Notes under the pieces: model-generated
What the model was told of the DNA's origin: nothing
The model's input: only the letters and a program-made list of their open reading frames with translations
The model's database searches: none
Shown: positions 16,756 to 25,436 of the stretch, in pieces
Numbering within the stretch: position 1 is the stretch's first letter
Layout of the letters: every line of letters starts with the position of its first letter
Position numbers and translations under genes: made by a program
NCBI GenBank assembly: GCA_964344935.1
Contig: CAYFPL010000009.1
Span: 124,001-188,000, forward strand
DNA: 64,000 nucleotides
Direction: 5' to 3'
Source of the DNA: GCA-2731375 sp964344935
Lineage (GTDB): Bacteria > Pseudomonadota > Alphaproteobacteria > GCA-2731375

Positions 16756-16786
16756 GGCGGCGGCAAGCGCAAGGCTGACCGCCGCC
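16756..16786 (-). terminator. GC-rich intercistronic hairpin between ugpB and ugpA
   Basis: Perfect 8-bp stem GGCGGCGG/CCGCCGCC around a 15-nt loop that itself contains AGC/GCT. There is no U-tract, so it is more likely an mRNA-stabilising or partial attenuating element that raises ugpB over the permease genes, as seen in other binding-protein operons. That role is inference. Confidence 0.5.
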
Positions 16787-16816
16787 CCGACCAGGTTGAG
16801 GTGGCTAGGTTAGACC

Positions 16817-18142
16817 CTAGCTCCCCTTATTTGCCCGCTGGAATTTCCGCAGCAGCGCGTTGCCACGCTTGGCCGCATCATCCAGTCCTTGTTTGGCAGT
16901 CTTTTTGCCGGCCCAGATCGCTTCCATCTCTTCATTGATTACGTCGCGGACCTGGACGAAATTGCCGAACCGCAAGCCCATGGAATTCGGCGTCGGCTTG
17001 TTCAGGCTGAGCTGCTTGATCGCCGTATCCGTGCCTGGGTTCTTGTCATAGAAGCCCTGGCTCTTGCTCAATTCATAGGCCGGCGTCGTGATGGGCACAT
17101 AGCCGGTCTGTTGATGCCACCAGGCCTGAACTTTGGGCGAGGAGAGGTAGTTCATGAACTGGCCCACGCCCTTGTAATCGCCAGCCGCGTGGCCCTTTAA
17201 CACCCACAGGGTAGCGCCGCCGATGATCGAGTTCTGCGGGGCGGCCGCAATATTGGTGTCCAGGGGCAGCATGGTCTGGGCGAAATCGAACTTGGCCTGC
17301 TTCTTGATGGAGCCGTAGTAGGCCGATGAGTTCATCCACATGCCGCATTCGCCATTGGTGAATTTCGGCAGGCTCTCGCCACGGCGACCGCCATATTCGA
17401 ACACCTTGTCCTTGCTCCAATCAGCGATCTGCTGAAGCATGCCGGCGACCTTGTCGTTGTTAAAGGTGAATTCCGTCGCCAGACCTTCGAAGCCATTAGC
17501 CATGGTGCCAATCGGCAGATTGTGCCAGGCGGAGAAATTCTCCACCATGACCCAGGACTGCCAGCCGAAAGAGAAACCACATTTCATGCCGGAGGCCAGG
17601 AGCTTCTTCGAGGCTGCCGCCACGTCACCCCAGGTCTTGGGAGGGGAGTCAGGGTTCAGGCCAGCCTTCTTAAAAGCATCACGGTTGTACCAAAGAACGG
17701 GGGTGGAGCTGTTGAACGGCATGGACAACAGATCGCCATTCGGACGCTGATAGTAAGAAATCACCGCCGGCAGATAGATCGATTTGTCGAACGGCAGGCC
17801 AGCGGCCTTCATCAAATCCTCAATCGGGTAGATGGCGCCACGGGCGGCCATCATAGTCGCTGTGCCAACCTCGAACACCTGCACGATATGGGGCTGCTTC
17901 TTGGCCCGGAACGCCGCAATGGCGGCTGTCATGGTTTCGGTGTAGTTGCCCTTGTAGACGGGAACGACCTCGTAATCTGATTGGGTCGCATTGAAGTCGG
18001 AGGCGATCTTGTTCACGCGTTCGCCAAGGACACCGCCCATAGCATGCCACCATTGAACCTTGGTGGCGGCAAAGGCGGAGGTCGCCGACGTAGCCGCCAG
18101 CGTCGCCGCGGCGGCCAAGCCCATAATTGTTCTTCGTTTCAT
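16817..18142 (-). CDS. ugpB: Periplasmic glycerol-3-phosphate-binding protein UgpB
   Basis: A protein of 441 residues. Sec signal peptide MKRRTIMGLAAAATLAATSATSAFA with an AFA cleavage site; the mature protein begins ATKVQWWHAMGG, the characteristic N-terminus of UgpB. Family motifs include NRDAFKKAGLNPDSPPKTW and TNGECGMWMNSSAYYG. It binds G3P or glycerophosphodiesters and delivers them to UgpAE. GGGAGGA lies 8 nt before the ATG. First gene of the ugp operon, divergent from glpR. The glpR-ugpB intergenic region holds a TTTTCG palindrome that could be the operator. Confidence 0.9.
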   Translation of the reverse strand: MKRRTIMGLAAAATLAATSATSAFAATKVQWWHAMGGVLGERVNKIASDFNATQSDYEVVPVYKGNYTETMTAAIAAFRAKKQPHIVQVFEVGTATMMAARGAIYPIEDLMKAAGLPFDKSIYLPAVISYYQRPNGDLLSMPFNSSTPVLWYNRDAFKKAGLNPDSPPKTWGDVAAASKKLLASGMKCGFSFGWQSWVMVENFSAWHNLPIGTMANGFEGLATEFTFNNDKVAGMLQQIADWSKDKVFEYGGRRGESLPKFTNGECGMWMNSSAYYGSIKKQAKFDFAQTMLPLDTNIAAAPQNSIIGGATLWVLKGHAAGDYKGVGQFMNYLSSPKVQAWWHQQTGYVPITTPAYELSKSQGFYDKNPGTDTAIKQLSLNKPTPNSMGLRFGNFVQVRDVINEEMEAIWAGKKTAKQGLDDAAKRGNALLRKFQRANKGS

Positions 18143-18483
18143 TTTGGTGTCCTCCCGGTTTCTTGTTGTTGCAATAGACTGGTGCTTGATAACGCAAATT
18201 TGTTACGGCGCGACGACAACAAGCCTTGGCCTAGAGCCGACCAGACCACGATCCAATTGTCTGCTCGGATACGCACGGCCAATTCCCCGCAAGGTCGTTT
18301 TGCCGTTATTGTCCTTCATGAACCGATGTTCCGGCGAACAGGGGTATGAGTCAAGGTACTATTTTTCGAATGCGAAAATTCTTAACGACGAATACGAAAG
18401 TATTTGGTCAGCAGTGGCCTTGACATTGAACCTTGGGCAATCTTGCGGCATATACGAATGCTCCAAACAAAGGGCCCGGCGGA
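18143..18483. promoter_or_regulatory. Divergent ugpB/glpR control region with candidate GlpR operator (18363-18378)
   Basis: A 341-bp region between divergent genes. It contains the perfect inverted repeat TTTTCG-aatg-CGAAAA at 18363-18378, and CGAATACGAAAG at 18389-18400 repeats the half-site in part. DeoR-family GlpR proteins of alphaproteobacteria bind TTTTCG-like repeats, and the same hexamer recurs upstream of glpD, so these are likely GlpR sites. The rest of the region shows nothing clear; I could not place promoters with confidence. Confidence 0.5.
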
Positions 18484-19248
18484 ATGGCGAAACGACAGGA
18501 CCGAGAAGCCAAAATCCTAGAACTTGTGCAGCGACATGGCTTCATCACAATTGATGCCCTGGCCCAGGAGTTCAATGTCACGCCGCAGACCGTACGGCGG
18601 GATATCAACGATCTGGCGAAACAATCCCAAGTACGCCGCTATCACGGCGGTGCCGGCCTGCCTTCCAGTGTCGAGAACCTGTCTCATTCCACGCGCAAGA
18701 TCCTGCATCAGGACGGCAAGCGGCGGATCGCTCAAAGCCTGGCCCGCCATATTCCTGACGAGGCCTCTATTTTCATCAACATCGGCACCACCAACGAGGA
18801 AGTCGCCAAGGCGCTTTTGGGCCATGCAGGGCTAAGAGTCATCACAAATAATCTTCATGTTGCCAATACCTTAGCCGGAAAAGAGGATTTCGAGGTGATT
18901 GTCGCCGGTGGCCTTCTCCGGCACCGGGACGGCGGCATCACGGGGGAAGCGACCCTGGATCTGATCAATCAGTTCAAGGTCGATTTCGGCATCATTGGCA
19001 TCAGCGGCATCGACGAGGACGGCGCACTACTTGAATTCGATTACCGTGAAGTGCGCATCGCCCAGGCCATCATTGCCAATTCCCGCAGGGTGTTTTTGGC
19101 CGTGGATCATTCCAAATTCGGGCGGAATGCCATGGTCCGCCAGGGCAATATCACCCAGGCGGACGCCTTTTTCACTGATCGGCCGCCGCCCGAGAACATT
19201 GCCAAGCTGCTGGTAGAGAACGGCGTGGAAGTGCATTTACCCGCCTGA
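18484..19248 (+). CDS. glpR: DeoR-family glycerol-3-phosphate regulon repressor GlpR
   Basis: A protein of 254 residues. The N-terminal helix-turn-helix ITIDALAQEFNVTPQTVRRDINDL (residues 21-44) is of the DeoR type. The C-terminal sugar-phosphate sensor domain has FINIGTTNEEVAKAL, the ribose-isomerase-like phosphate-binding loop, then GISGIDEDGALLEFDYREVRIAQAI and VFLAVDHSKFGR, all typical of GlpR. The ATG at 18484 gives the standard N-terminus (MAKRQDREAKILELVQ). Set between ugpBAEC and glpD, it most likely represses both and is relieved by G3P. Confidence 0.88.
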   Translation: MAKRQDREAKILELVQRHGFITIDALAQEFNVTPQTVRRDINDLAKQSQVRRYHGGAGLPSSVENLSHSTRKILHQDGKRRIAQSLARHIPDEASIFINIGTTNEEVAKALLGHAGLRVITNNLHVANTLAGKEDFEVIVAGGLLRHRDGGITGEATLDLINQFKVDFGIIGISGIDEDGALLEFDYREVRIAQAIIANSRRVFLAVDHSKFGRNAMVRQGNITQADAFFTDRPPPENIAKLLVENGVEVHLPA

Positions 19249-19307
19249 TGCCTTTGTTGGGCTCATTTCTGCATACCTCTATTTGGTGCGGTAGCATCAA
19301 CACGCGC

Positions 19308-19345
19308 TTTTCGTGATTTTCGTTCCAATTTTCGATTGTGAAAAT
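19308..19345. promoter_or_regulatory. Candidate GlpR operator cluster upstream of glpD
   Basis: Three TTTTCG hexamers at 19308-19313, 19317-19322 and 19329-19334. The last belongs to the inverted repeat ATTTTC-gattgt-GAAAAT ending at 19345. The hexamer is shared with the glpR/ugpB intergenic palindrome. A TATTAT box at 19364-19369 could be the -10 of the glpD promoter, which would place the repeats over and upstream of the -35, fitting repression. Confidence 0.5.
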
Positions 19346-19375
19346 AAATCTTTCAGATTAGCGTATTATCTCAAG

Positions 19376-19392
19376 ACGCATGTTTCATGCGT
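19376..19392 (+). promoter_or_regulatory. Leader hairpin before glpD
   Basis: ACGCATG-ttt-CATGCGT, a perfect 7-bp stem with a 3-nt loop, lies 28 nt before the glpD TTG start and just after the candidate -10 box. It would form near the 5' end of the mRNA and may stabilise it. No riboswitch family is recognised. Confidence 0.35.
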
Positions 19393-19420
19393 GCAAACTT
19401 CTTGAAAGCGGGGAAGCAGC

Positions 19421-20956
19421 TTGCCGGAAACCCAAACCTACGACCTGCTCGTCGTTGGTGGCGGCATCAACGGCGCCGGCATAGCACGCGATGCCGCAGG
19501 CCGCGGACTAAGGGTCGCATTGTGCGAAATGAACGATCTGGCGGCGGCAACATCTTCGGCCAGCAGCAAATTGATCCACGGCGGCCTGCGTTACCTGGAA
19601 TACTACGAGTTCCGTCTGGTGCGGGAGGCCCTGGCAGAGCGGGAGGTGCTATTGCATACCGCGCCGCATCTGGTCTCGCCGCTGAAATTCGTCTTGCCGT
19701 TGGTCAACACCATTCGGCCGGCCTGGCTGGTTCGCCTCGGCCTGTTTCTCTATGACCACATGGGCCCGCACCCCAGCCTGCCCAACTCCACGAGCCTGAA
19801 CCTGCGCCTGGATGCATCCGGCGCTGCCCTAAAACCCGAAATCCGCAAAGGCTTCAGCTACTACGATTGCTGGGTGGACGATGCCCGTCTGGTCGTCATG
19901 AATGCCATGGATGCGGCGAAACGCGGTGCCCGTATCATGTGCGGAACAGAGTTGTTATCCGCCTATCGCCAAGACGGGGGCTGGCGGGCCCAGTTGCGAC
20001 ACAGACGCGGCAGCGCCGATGAAACGATCGACGCCCGCGCCATCGTCAATGCCGCCGGACCCTGGGTTGAAAATGTGCTTGGAAGTCTGGAGCAATCCAA
20101 ATCGCCGTCCCAAACCAGGGCCGGACGGACCATCCTGGTGAAGGGCAGCCACATCGTTGTGCCGCGGCTGTATGAGGGGGATTTCGCCTACATCCTGCAA
20201 CATAGTGACCGGCGGGTGATCTTCGTGCTGCCCTACGAGGGCGAATATTCCCTAGTTGGGACAACGGATGTCGATTTCCAGGGCGATCCGGGCGCAGCCC
20301 GTATATCGGCGGATGAGACCCAATACCTCTGCGATGCCGTCAATGCCTACTTCAACCGCCAGACCGCGCCGAACGACGTACTTTGGTCATTCTCCGGCAT
20401 CCGGCCGCTGTTCGGGGATGAAGCCGATGATCCGTCTGCCGTGACCAGGGATTACGTCTTGGAACTGGACCAGGGCGCCGGGGCGGATGCGGCGCCACTT
20501 CTGTCCGTGTTCGGCGGCAAGATCACCACCTATCGACGGTTGGCCGAGAGTGCCATGTCGAAGCTGCGGACCATCTTCCCCGAGGCGGCAGGCGATTGGA
20601 CTGCCACTGCCGTTTTACCAGGCGGCGACCTGGGACCAGATGGCATGGAAGGGCTGACAGCTAGGTTGGCGAAGGCCTATCCCGGCCTGTCACCAGCGCT
20701 CCTGTCGGCGATCGCGGGCCGGCACGGCAGCTTGACGTGGGATGTACTTGGCCCCGCCGGCGCCTCGGCCGATCTGGGCCGTGACTTCGGTGCCGGCCTG
20801 ACGGAGCGGGAAATCGAATATCTCGCGGCCAAGGAATGGGCGGTCAGCGCCGACGATATCCTGTGGCGGCGTAGCAAATGCGGCCTGCACATGACGGCAA
20901 GCCAGCGCCGTGCCGTCGCCACACACCTTGGCATGGAAGACAGCCTGGCCGGCTAG
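19421..20956 (+). CDS. glpD: Aerobic glycerol-3-phosphate dehydrogenase GlpD
   Basis: A protein of 511 residues; membrane-associated FAD enzyme that oxidises sn-glycerol-3-phosphate to dihydroxyacetone phosphate and passes electrons to quinone. YDLLVVGGGINGAGIARDAAGRGL (residues 7-29) is the FAD-binding motif, SSKLIHGGLRYLE is the GlpD signature, and SVFGGKITTYRRLAE is the second conserved block. Translation starts at TTG with GGGGAAG 5-6 nt upstream; the next in-frame ATG would remove the FAD motif. It completes the G3P route with UgpBAEC and the glycerophosphodiesterase. No glpK or glpF is in the window. Confidence 0.92.
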   Translation: MPETQTYDLLVVGGGINGAGIARDAAGRGLRVALCEMNDLAAATSSASSKLIHGGLRYLEYYEFRLVREALAEREVLLHTAPHLVSPLKFVLPLVNTIRPAWLVRLGLFLYDHMGPHPSLPNSTSLNLRLDASGAALKPEIRKGFSYYDCWVDDARLVVMNAMDAAKRGARIMCGTELLSAYRQDGGWRAQLRHRRGSADETIDARAIVNAAGPWVENVLGSLEQSKSPSQTRAGRTILVKGSHIVVPRLYEGDFAYILQHSDRRVIFVLPYEGEYSLVGTTDVDFQGDPGAARISADETQYLCDAVNAYFNRQTAPNDVLWSFSGIRPLFGDEADDPSAVTRDYVLELDQGAGADAAPLLSVFGGKITTYRRLAESAMSKLRTIFPEAAGDWTATAVLPGGDLGPDGMEGLTARLAKAYPGLSPALLSAIAGRHGSLTWDVLGPAGASADLGRDFGAGLTEREIEYLAAKEWAVSADDILWRRSKCGLHMTASQRRAVATHLGMEDSLAG

Positions 20957-20976
20957 GCCTATCGCAAAATTTGATT

Positions 20977-21966
20977 TCAGGGCGTCGGTTTTGGCAGCGG
21001 CATACCCTTGGCCGCCATTACCTCGCGTAGACGGTCGGGATAGTCGGTGATGATCCCATCCACCCCCATTTCGATCAGTTCCGCCATGCGTTGTTTGTCG
21101 TTCACTGTCCAGACCACAACCTTCAGCCCCAGGTCTTGGGCTTGTCGCAGCTGCGTTGCATCCAGTTCCCGATGATAGGGCGACCAAACGGCGCCGCCCG
21201 CCGCTTTTACCAGGCGCGGGATGGAACCGCCATGATCATCGATATCAAAGCCCGCTGTCCAAGGCGATGCCCCCTCTCCGCCCGCCTGGACATTGTCCAG
21301 CCAGCGTTGCTGGGCGGTGAGATAAACTGTTGGAATTTCCGGCGCCGTTTCCTGCACCTTGATCAAGGTCCGCCAGTCAAAGGACTGGATGGTGGCGCGG
21401 TCCGCGAGACCGGCGCCGCGGACTGCCGCGACGACCAGGGCCGCGAATTCGGCCGGCGGCAGGGTTTCCGCCGGCCGGTCGGGCCGCAGTTTGGTTTCGA
21501 TATTAAAGCGTACGTGGCGATTTCCCCGTTCCGCAGCCAAGGCAAAGACCTGGGCCAAAGTGGGGATTACAACGCCATCCTGTCCGACCTGGCCGGGAAA
21601 ACGTCGGGCATAGCGGCTGTCGGGATTAATCCGGCCTATGTCATACCTTTGCAGCTGCTCCAACGTCAGGGCATTTACGGCGGGCGTGGGTTTCTCCAAC
21701 CAGCCACCGTCGGGGCCGCGAGTCAGGCTGGGCGAGAGCCGGCGATCGTGGCTGACGACCACATGACCATCAGCGGTAACGCCGGTGTCGAGTTCCAACG
21801 TAGTAACGCCGATAGCCAGCGTCAGGGCAAAGCCGGGAAGGCTGTTCTCCGGCGCCAAGCCACGCGCGCCACGATGGCCTTGCAGATCAAATGCGGCCGC
21901 TGAGGCAGGCAGCCACACCGCCAATACGAATGCGAATAGAGTAAGAGCGGGACGCGGTTTTTTCAT
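20977..21966 (-). CDS. Secreted glycerophosphodiester phosphodiesterase
   Basis: A protein of 329 residues. The start at 21966 places a Sec signal peptide, MKKPRPALTLFAFVLAVWLPASAAA, right at the N-terminus; an upstream in-frame start would bury it. The TIM-barrel GDPD motifs are visible: QGHRGARGLAPENSLPGF (catalytic His31, metal-binding Glu), LELDTGVTADGHVVVSHDRRL (Glu/Asp metal ligands and the second His) and the C-terminal VVVWTVNDKQRMAELIEMGVDGIITDYP. It cleaves glycerophosphodiesters to G3P and alcohol in the periplasm, feeding UgpBAEC and GlpD. It converges with glpD. Confidence 0.9.
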   Translation of the reverse strand: MKKPRPALTLFAFVLAVWLPASAAAFDLQGHRGARGLAPENSLPGFALTLAIGVTTLELDTGVTADGHVVVSHDRRLSPSLTRGPDGGWLEKPTPAVNALTLEQLQRYDIGRINPDSRYARRFPGQVGQDGVVIPTLAQVFALAAERGNRHVRFNIETKLRPDRPAETLPPAEFAALVVAAVRGAGLADRATIQSFDWRTLIKVQETAPEIPTVYLTAQQRWLDNVQAGGEGASPWTAGFDIDDHGGSIPRLVKAAGGAVWSPYHRELDATQLRQAQDLGLKVVVWTVNDKQRMAELIEMGVDGIITDYPDRLREVMAAKGMPLPKPTP

Positions 21967-21988
21967 GGCCGCCGTCACGCTATTTCTT

Positions 21989-22771
21989 CTAGCCCTTATC
22001 CGCATCGGACGAATTCTCTGCCGGTGGGGCGGTCCCGGCGCCCAATCCGGCGGCTTGGGCCTGACGCTGGGCCATGGGATTTAGATTGTTCAGCGACTGT
22101 ATGTGGACGTAGCAAAGCTCCAGCTCGTCCGTGCGGGCCATTTCCGCCAGGGTCTCGCCCGGAAGCGCCTTCAACTTGTCTCGGTTGACAGTCTGAAAAC
22201 CCGCCAGGGAGGCGGAAGCGCCATCGGGCGATTGAAAGCGGGCATGCGCCGCTTCCAGCAATTCCAACTCGTGCAAGCGTTTGGCAAACTGCATGGTTCG
22301 GTTGAACTGGGCCTGATATTCGCGGCTGAATTTCAGCATGGAATCGAGATATTGCGTCTGCTGTCCCTCGGAATCGAATAACCGCTCGCCCCTGCCGTCC
22401 TGATTACAGCCTTCGAATTCCTCGTCGATGCAAAGGGTAAAGGTGGCGCCATCCTCAGAGCGTGAAAAGACGAACGGATAGCGACGCAGAAAGGCCGGCA
22501 CGTAATTGCCCTGCCAGGCACCGTCGTCGGCGACGAAGGAATTTTCGCCGTCGCGCAAACCGAGGATCACGGACGGGAAGATCGACTCCCCTTCGCCAGC
22601 GAAAATGATGGCGTATTCGGTCGCGGCTGGAATGAATTCCGCCGCCAACAATGGCACTGAATTAACCTCGCTGGCGAAAGAATAATTTCCTCCAGCCTTC
22701 ACCGACCAATCGCCGTGGCGCTCTCTGGAGATCGGCACCGCTTCTTCGTAGATCATGAGTTGTTTAGGCAT
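21989..22771 (-). CDS. SapC-family protein
   Basis: A protein of 260 residues beginning MPKQLMIYEEAVPISRERHGDWSV, a standard SapC-family N-terminus, with FIPAATEYAIIFAG, GNYVPAFLRRYPFVF and CIDEEFEG blocks found across the family (Pfam SapC). It is named after a Campylobacter S-layer-locus protein, but biochemical function is unproven. The start at 22771 is chosen over a longer frame to 22993 because the family begins here. No signal peptide. A low-complexity Ala/Gly/Pro tail ends the protein. No operon partner. Confidence 0.8.
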   Translation of the reverse strand: MPKQLMIYEEAVPISRERHGDWSVKAGGNYSFASEVNSVPLLAAEFIPAATEYAIIFAGEGESIFPSVILGLRDGENSFVADDGAWQGNYVPAFLRRYPFVFSRSEDGATFTLCIDEEFEGCNQDGRGERLFDSEGQQTQYLDSMLKFSREYQAQFNRTMQFAKRLHELELLEAAHARFQSPDGASASLAGFQTVNRDKLKALPGETLAEMARTDELELCYVHIQSLNNLNPMAQRQAQAAGLGAGTAPPAENSSDADKG

Positions 22772-23211
22772 GATGCAAATATCTCCAAACCGTCGTATTT
22801 GAAATTTCGAGAAGTCCCCGAACCGCTGTCTGGTTCGCAGCCGAATGGCAATCCATCGGGACGTGTTTAGGCGAAAAGCATCTAGATTCCCAGTCAATAT
22901 TGGATCGTTTCGATGCAATACCCCGGCACCTGTCTCCAAACATTGGGTGCCGGTGTCCAGAGGCGGCACGGTATCCGGACTGACAGTGGTCATCTTTACG
23001 AGGTAGGCTCACGGCACAATGAGCTCTCGATCGTGCTGGACACGGCCCCGGGCAGATCAATCCATTGCGCCCAAATCTCGTTCTGCTGGCCCTTTGGTGG
23101 AGTAACAAAGCCATAGGCGCCGACCTTGCGCTGGACGCGCATTGTGGCTTAAGTCGATGTAGCTTTAATCGAATCGAATGCGCGCCTCTCTCCACGCAGT
23201 GGCGCCGCACA
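22772..23211. other. 440-bp intergenic region, sapC-like gene / gspL
   Basis: Divergent promoter space for the SapC-like gene and the gspL-M-(C/N)-D operon. It holds a hairpin, CCGGCACC/GGTGCCGG, at 22923-22953 (14-15-nt loop) without a U-tract. Short frames exist on both strands but none resembles a protein. I see no tRNA or known riboswitch. Confidence 0.4.
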
Positions 23212-24264
23212 ATGGTGAAGGGCGCCTTGGTGACATCGACCCCCACTTTGACGAACGGAGACAACGGTGGACGAAACCGGCTGGGCGGCCTGTTGGATAG
23301 CCTGGATGCCCTTTCACCGCCCCGTGTCCACGTCTATCTGGAGGGCGATGCCGCTGCGATCCACGACCGCCGGACTGCCGCCCCGCTGGCGCGGCTACAG
23401 ATCGATCCGAACGGCACAATCGGCGTCATAGAAGGCCAAAGGGAAATCGACCGATTGTCCGCCCAAGGCGCCGTCCCGGCGGCCTTGCATCTGGACCCTG
23501 CGCGGGTATTGCGGCGCGACGTCAGGTTGCCGCGGGCCACGCCGCAATCGGACTTGAAAGGCGCGATCGGCTTCGAAATCGAGCGCCATACGCCTTTCCG
23601 GGCTCAGGATGTGGTTTACGGGTGGCGCATTGAGAATACACCAGGCGATTCCGGATCGATCACGGCCCAGGTTGTCATTGCACAACGCCATGAGCTGCAG
23701 AATATCCTGCTCGGCCTTGGGACCCAAAATCTTGGCGTTGTGCGGCTGTTCGCTGAAATTGCCGGAGAAGACGTGCCGATGGAGGTGCCGAAAGATACGG
23801 CAGCACCCCCGCCCCGGCCCCGTCGTTGGCTGCATTTGATGCTATTGGCTGCTCTTGTGGCGGCACTGGTATCGCCGCTTTACTGGCTACATCGCCACGC
23901 CGACGCGATCGCGCTTGAAGCGAACGACGTAAAACGCGGGCTTATTGCAGCCCGCACAAACAATAGCCAGTCAGGCGGCATCGCTGGTTGGGACGCCGTC
24001 ATCGACCTACGCCGACATGGCGAGACCGTCGATACGCTGAACCAATTGTCAGCAACATTGCCTGACGGCACCTGGCTGACCGCCCTGACCATCGAAGGCG
24101 CGAATTTGGTCATCGAGGGCGTCAGCGACAACAACGTACCGCTGGTGCAGTTGTTAGAGGCATCGCCCGGATTCGAGGCAGTGGTCTACGCCGCGCCCGT
24201 GGTGCGAAACCAGGGTGCAGACGGCGAACGTTTCGTCTTTAATCTGGAAAGGGTCAGCCGCTAA
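23212..24264 (+). CDS. gspL: Type II secretion system protein GspL (PilN-like periplasmic domain)
   Basis: About 350 residues. A cytoplasmic actin-like N-terminal half has VHVYLEGDAAAIHD and the block LKGAIGFEIERHTPFRAQDVVYGWR, a hallmark of GspL/PilM-like proteins (F-E-hydrophobic-PF). A single membrane helix lies near WLHLMLLAALVAALVSPLYWL. The periplasmic ferredoxin-like part follows, with LNQLSATLPDGTWLTALTIEGANLVIEGVS as in PilN/GspL. It bridges the GspE ATPase to the inner-membrane platform. The start is uncertain: the ATG at 23212 is the best in-frame candidate but lacks a strong ribosome site. Confidence 0.8.
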   Translation: MVKGALVTSTPTLTNGDNGGRNRLGGLLDSLDALSPPRVHVYLEGDAAAIHDRRTAAPLARLQIDPNGTIGVIEGQREIDRLSAQGAVPAALHLDPARVLRRDVRLPRATPQSDLKGAIGFEIERHTPFRAQDVVYGWRIENTPGDSGSITAQVVIAQRHELQNILLGLGTQNLGVVRLFAEIAGEDVPMEVPKDTAAPPPRPRRWLHLMLLAALVAALVSPLYWLHRHADAIALEANDVKRGLIAARTNNSQSGGIAGWDAVIDLRRHGETVDTLNQLSATLPDGTWLTALTIEGANLVIEGVSDNNVPLVQLLEASPGFEAVVYAAPVVRNQGADGERFVFNLERVSR

Positions 24265-24277
24265 CGGCGGCGGGGTC

Positions 24278-24850
24278 ATGGCACAGGCGGCGACATCAAC
24301 ACAACGGATGGACAGCTTGCTTCGGCTGAGCTGGCGAATGGGTATGTTGCTTGTGACCGTGATTGCCGTGCTGCTCCTGATTTTCGCCTATCGGGATGCC
24401 CTCTCGGCTCTGGATCGAGCGCGGGATGCTCTCGCACTTGCGCACGTGTCTTCGGCGCGGCAATCCGAGCGGCACCAACATCTGGACCAACTTCTGCAAC
24501 GCGAGGATGGGCAGGTGATCCTCCTCGCCGCCGGCAGTGAAGGCGAGGCTCAGGCTGGCCTTCAACAGCACCTGGGCGCCGCGCTGGAGAACGCATCGGC
24601 CGAGTTGGCCCGACTGGAAGTCCTGCCGGCCATCACCACGGACGGTCACCGGCGCATCTCGCTACGCGCCGATTTCAGGGTCGATCTATCCGGTCTGCGC
24701 AGGCTGCTTCATCGCCTGGAGTACGGTTTGCCATTGGTAGTGATTGAACGCTTGAGCATACGCGCGCCGGGCGGACGAGTTCTGGGACCTGACCGCAGAT
24801 TGACGGTTGATATGCAGATCACAGCACTACAGCGGGCGGCGGCGCCATGA
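24278..24850 (+). CDS. gspM: Type II secretion system protein GspM
   Basis: A protein of 190 residues: a short cytoplasmic tail, one membrane helix (MGMLLVTVIAVLLLIFAYRDAL, about 21-42), a coiled-coil-prone stretch and a periplasmic ferredoxin-like domain ending LPLVVIERLSIRAPGG...LTVDMQITAL, as in GspM. It pairs with GspL in the assembly platform. The ATG at 24278 is 13 bp after gspL; its stop overlaps the next ATG by 4 bp. Sequence conservation in this family is low, so the call rests on topology and position. Confidence 0.75.
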   Translation: MAQAATSTQRMDSLLRLSWRMGMLLVTVIAVLLLIFAYRDALSALDRARDALALAHVSSARQSERHQHLDQLLQREDGQVILLAAGSEGEAQAGLQQHLGAALENASAELARLEVLPAITTDGHRRISLRADFRVDLSGLRRLLHRLEYGLPLVVIERLSIRAPGGRVLGPDRRLTVDMQITALQRAAAP

Positions 24851-25317
24851 TTTTCCAAGCCCGGAACGGCGTCGTAGTCGCAGCGACAGCGGTCTTGCTG
24901 GCCATAGCGGCCGCGCCATGGCTGTTGCCTTTGAACCGCCTGCTGCCCCAGCCTTCGCTCACGGTTCCGCCGGCGGCCGCCAACAAAGGGGCGCCGCTTG
25001 CCAATCTGATGGAACCGCCAGCCATCGAGACATTTTCGGCCATGATCCAACGGCCCCTGTTCGCGGCTAGCCGTCGCGCGCCTGATCAGACCCCCTCTGT
25101 CTCCGGAAAGGGACCGATGCTGTTTGGCCGTTACCGGCTCAGCGGTGTCGTTGTCACCGAAGGCCGACGCCTGGCGCTGCTCGTCGACGGAAAAGGCCAG
25201 CATGTCAGCGTGGAAGAAGGCGGCGAATTGGACGGCTGGCGCTTGCAGTCTGTCTCACCGCGGCGCCTTGTTTTTGCCAAGGGCGGCGAACGCCTCGAAC
25301 ACATACTCGCACCGTAA
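24847..25317 (+). CDS. Type II secretion GspC/GspN-like inner-membrane protein
   Basis: A protein of 156 residues with an N-terminal membrane helix (VVVAATAVLLAIAAAPWLLPL), a Pro-rich linker and a small periplasmic domain. The motif FSAMIQRPLFAASRRAP followed by YRLSGVVVTEGRRLALLV and WRLQSVSPRRLVFAKGG is the homology-region pattern of GspC, which contacts the secretin GspD. No PDZ domain follows, so it is a short form. Alphaproteobacterial T2SS loci often label such proteins N. Coupled to gspM (ATGA) and followed by gspD, as expected for a secretin partner. Confidence 0.7.
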   Translation: MIFQARNGVVVAATAVLLAIAAAPWLLPLNRLLPQPSLTVPPAAANKGAPLANLMEPPAIETFSAMIQRPLFAASRRAPDQTPSVSGKGPMLFGRYRLSGVVVTEGRRLALLVDGKGQHVSVEEGGELDGWRLQSVSPRRLVFAKGGERLEHILAP

Positions 25318-25436
25318 TGCAATGCGGCCTTCGCCAACCCTTTTCGCCAATGTTCCTTGCCCCATTGTTCGTTGATCGCCAGTGCAATTGCACCTAGGCT
25401 GTTCACTTGGGTAGAGAACATCCACGGAAGGCCCGC

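Noticed and set aside
22923..22953. Riboswitch before the sapC-like gene or gspL
   Set aside because: Only one simple hairpin with a large loop and no conserved aptamer sequence that I recognise.
22764..23264. A 166-codon minus-strand frame upstream of the sapC-like gene
   Set aside because: Irregular composition rich in Arg/Ser/Cys, no ribosome site, and it crosses the gspL start; read as non-coding.
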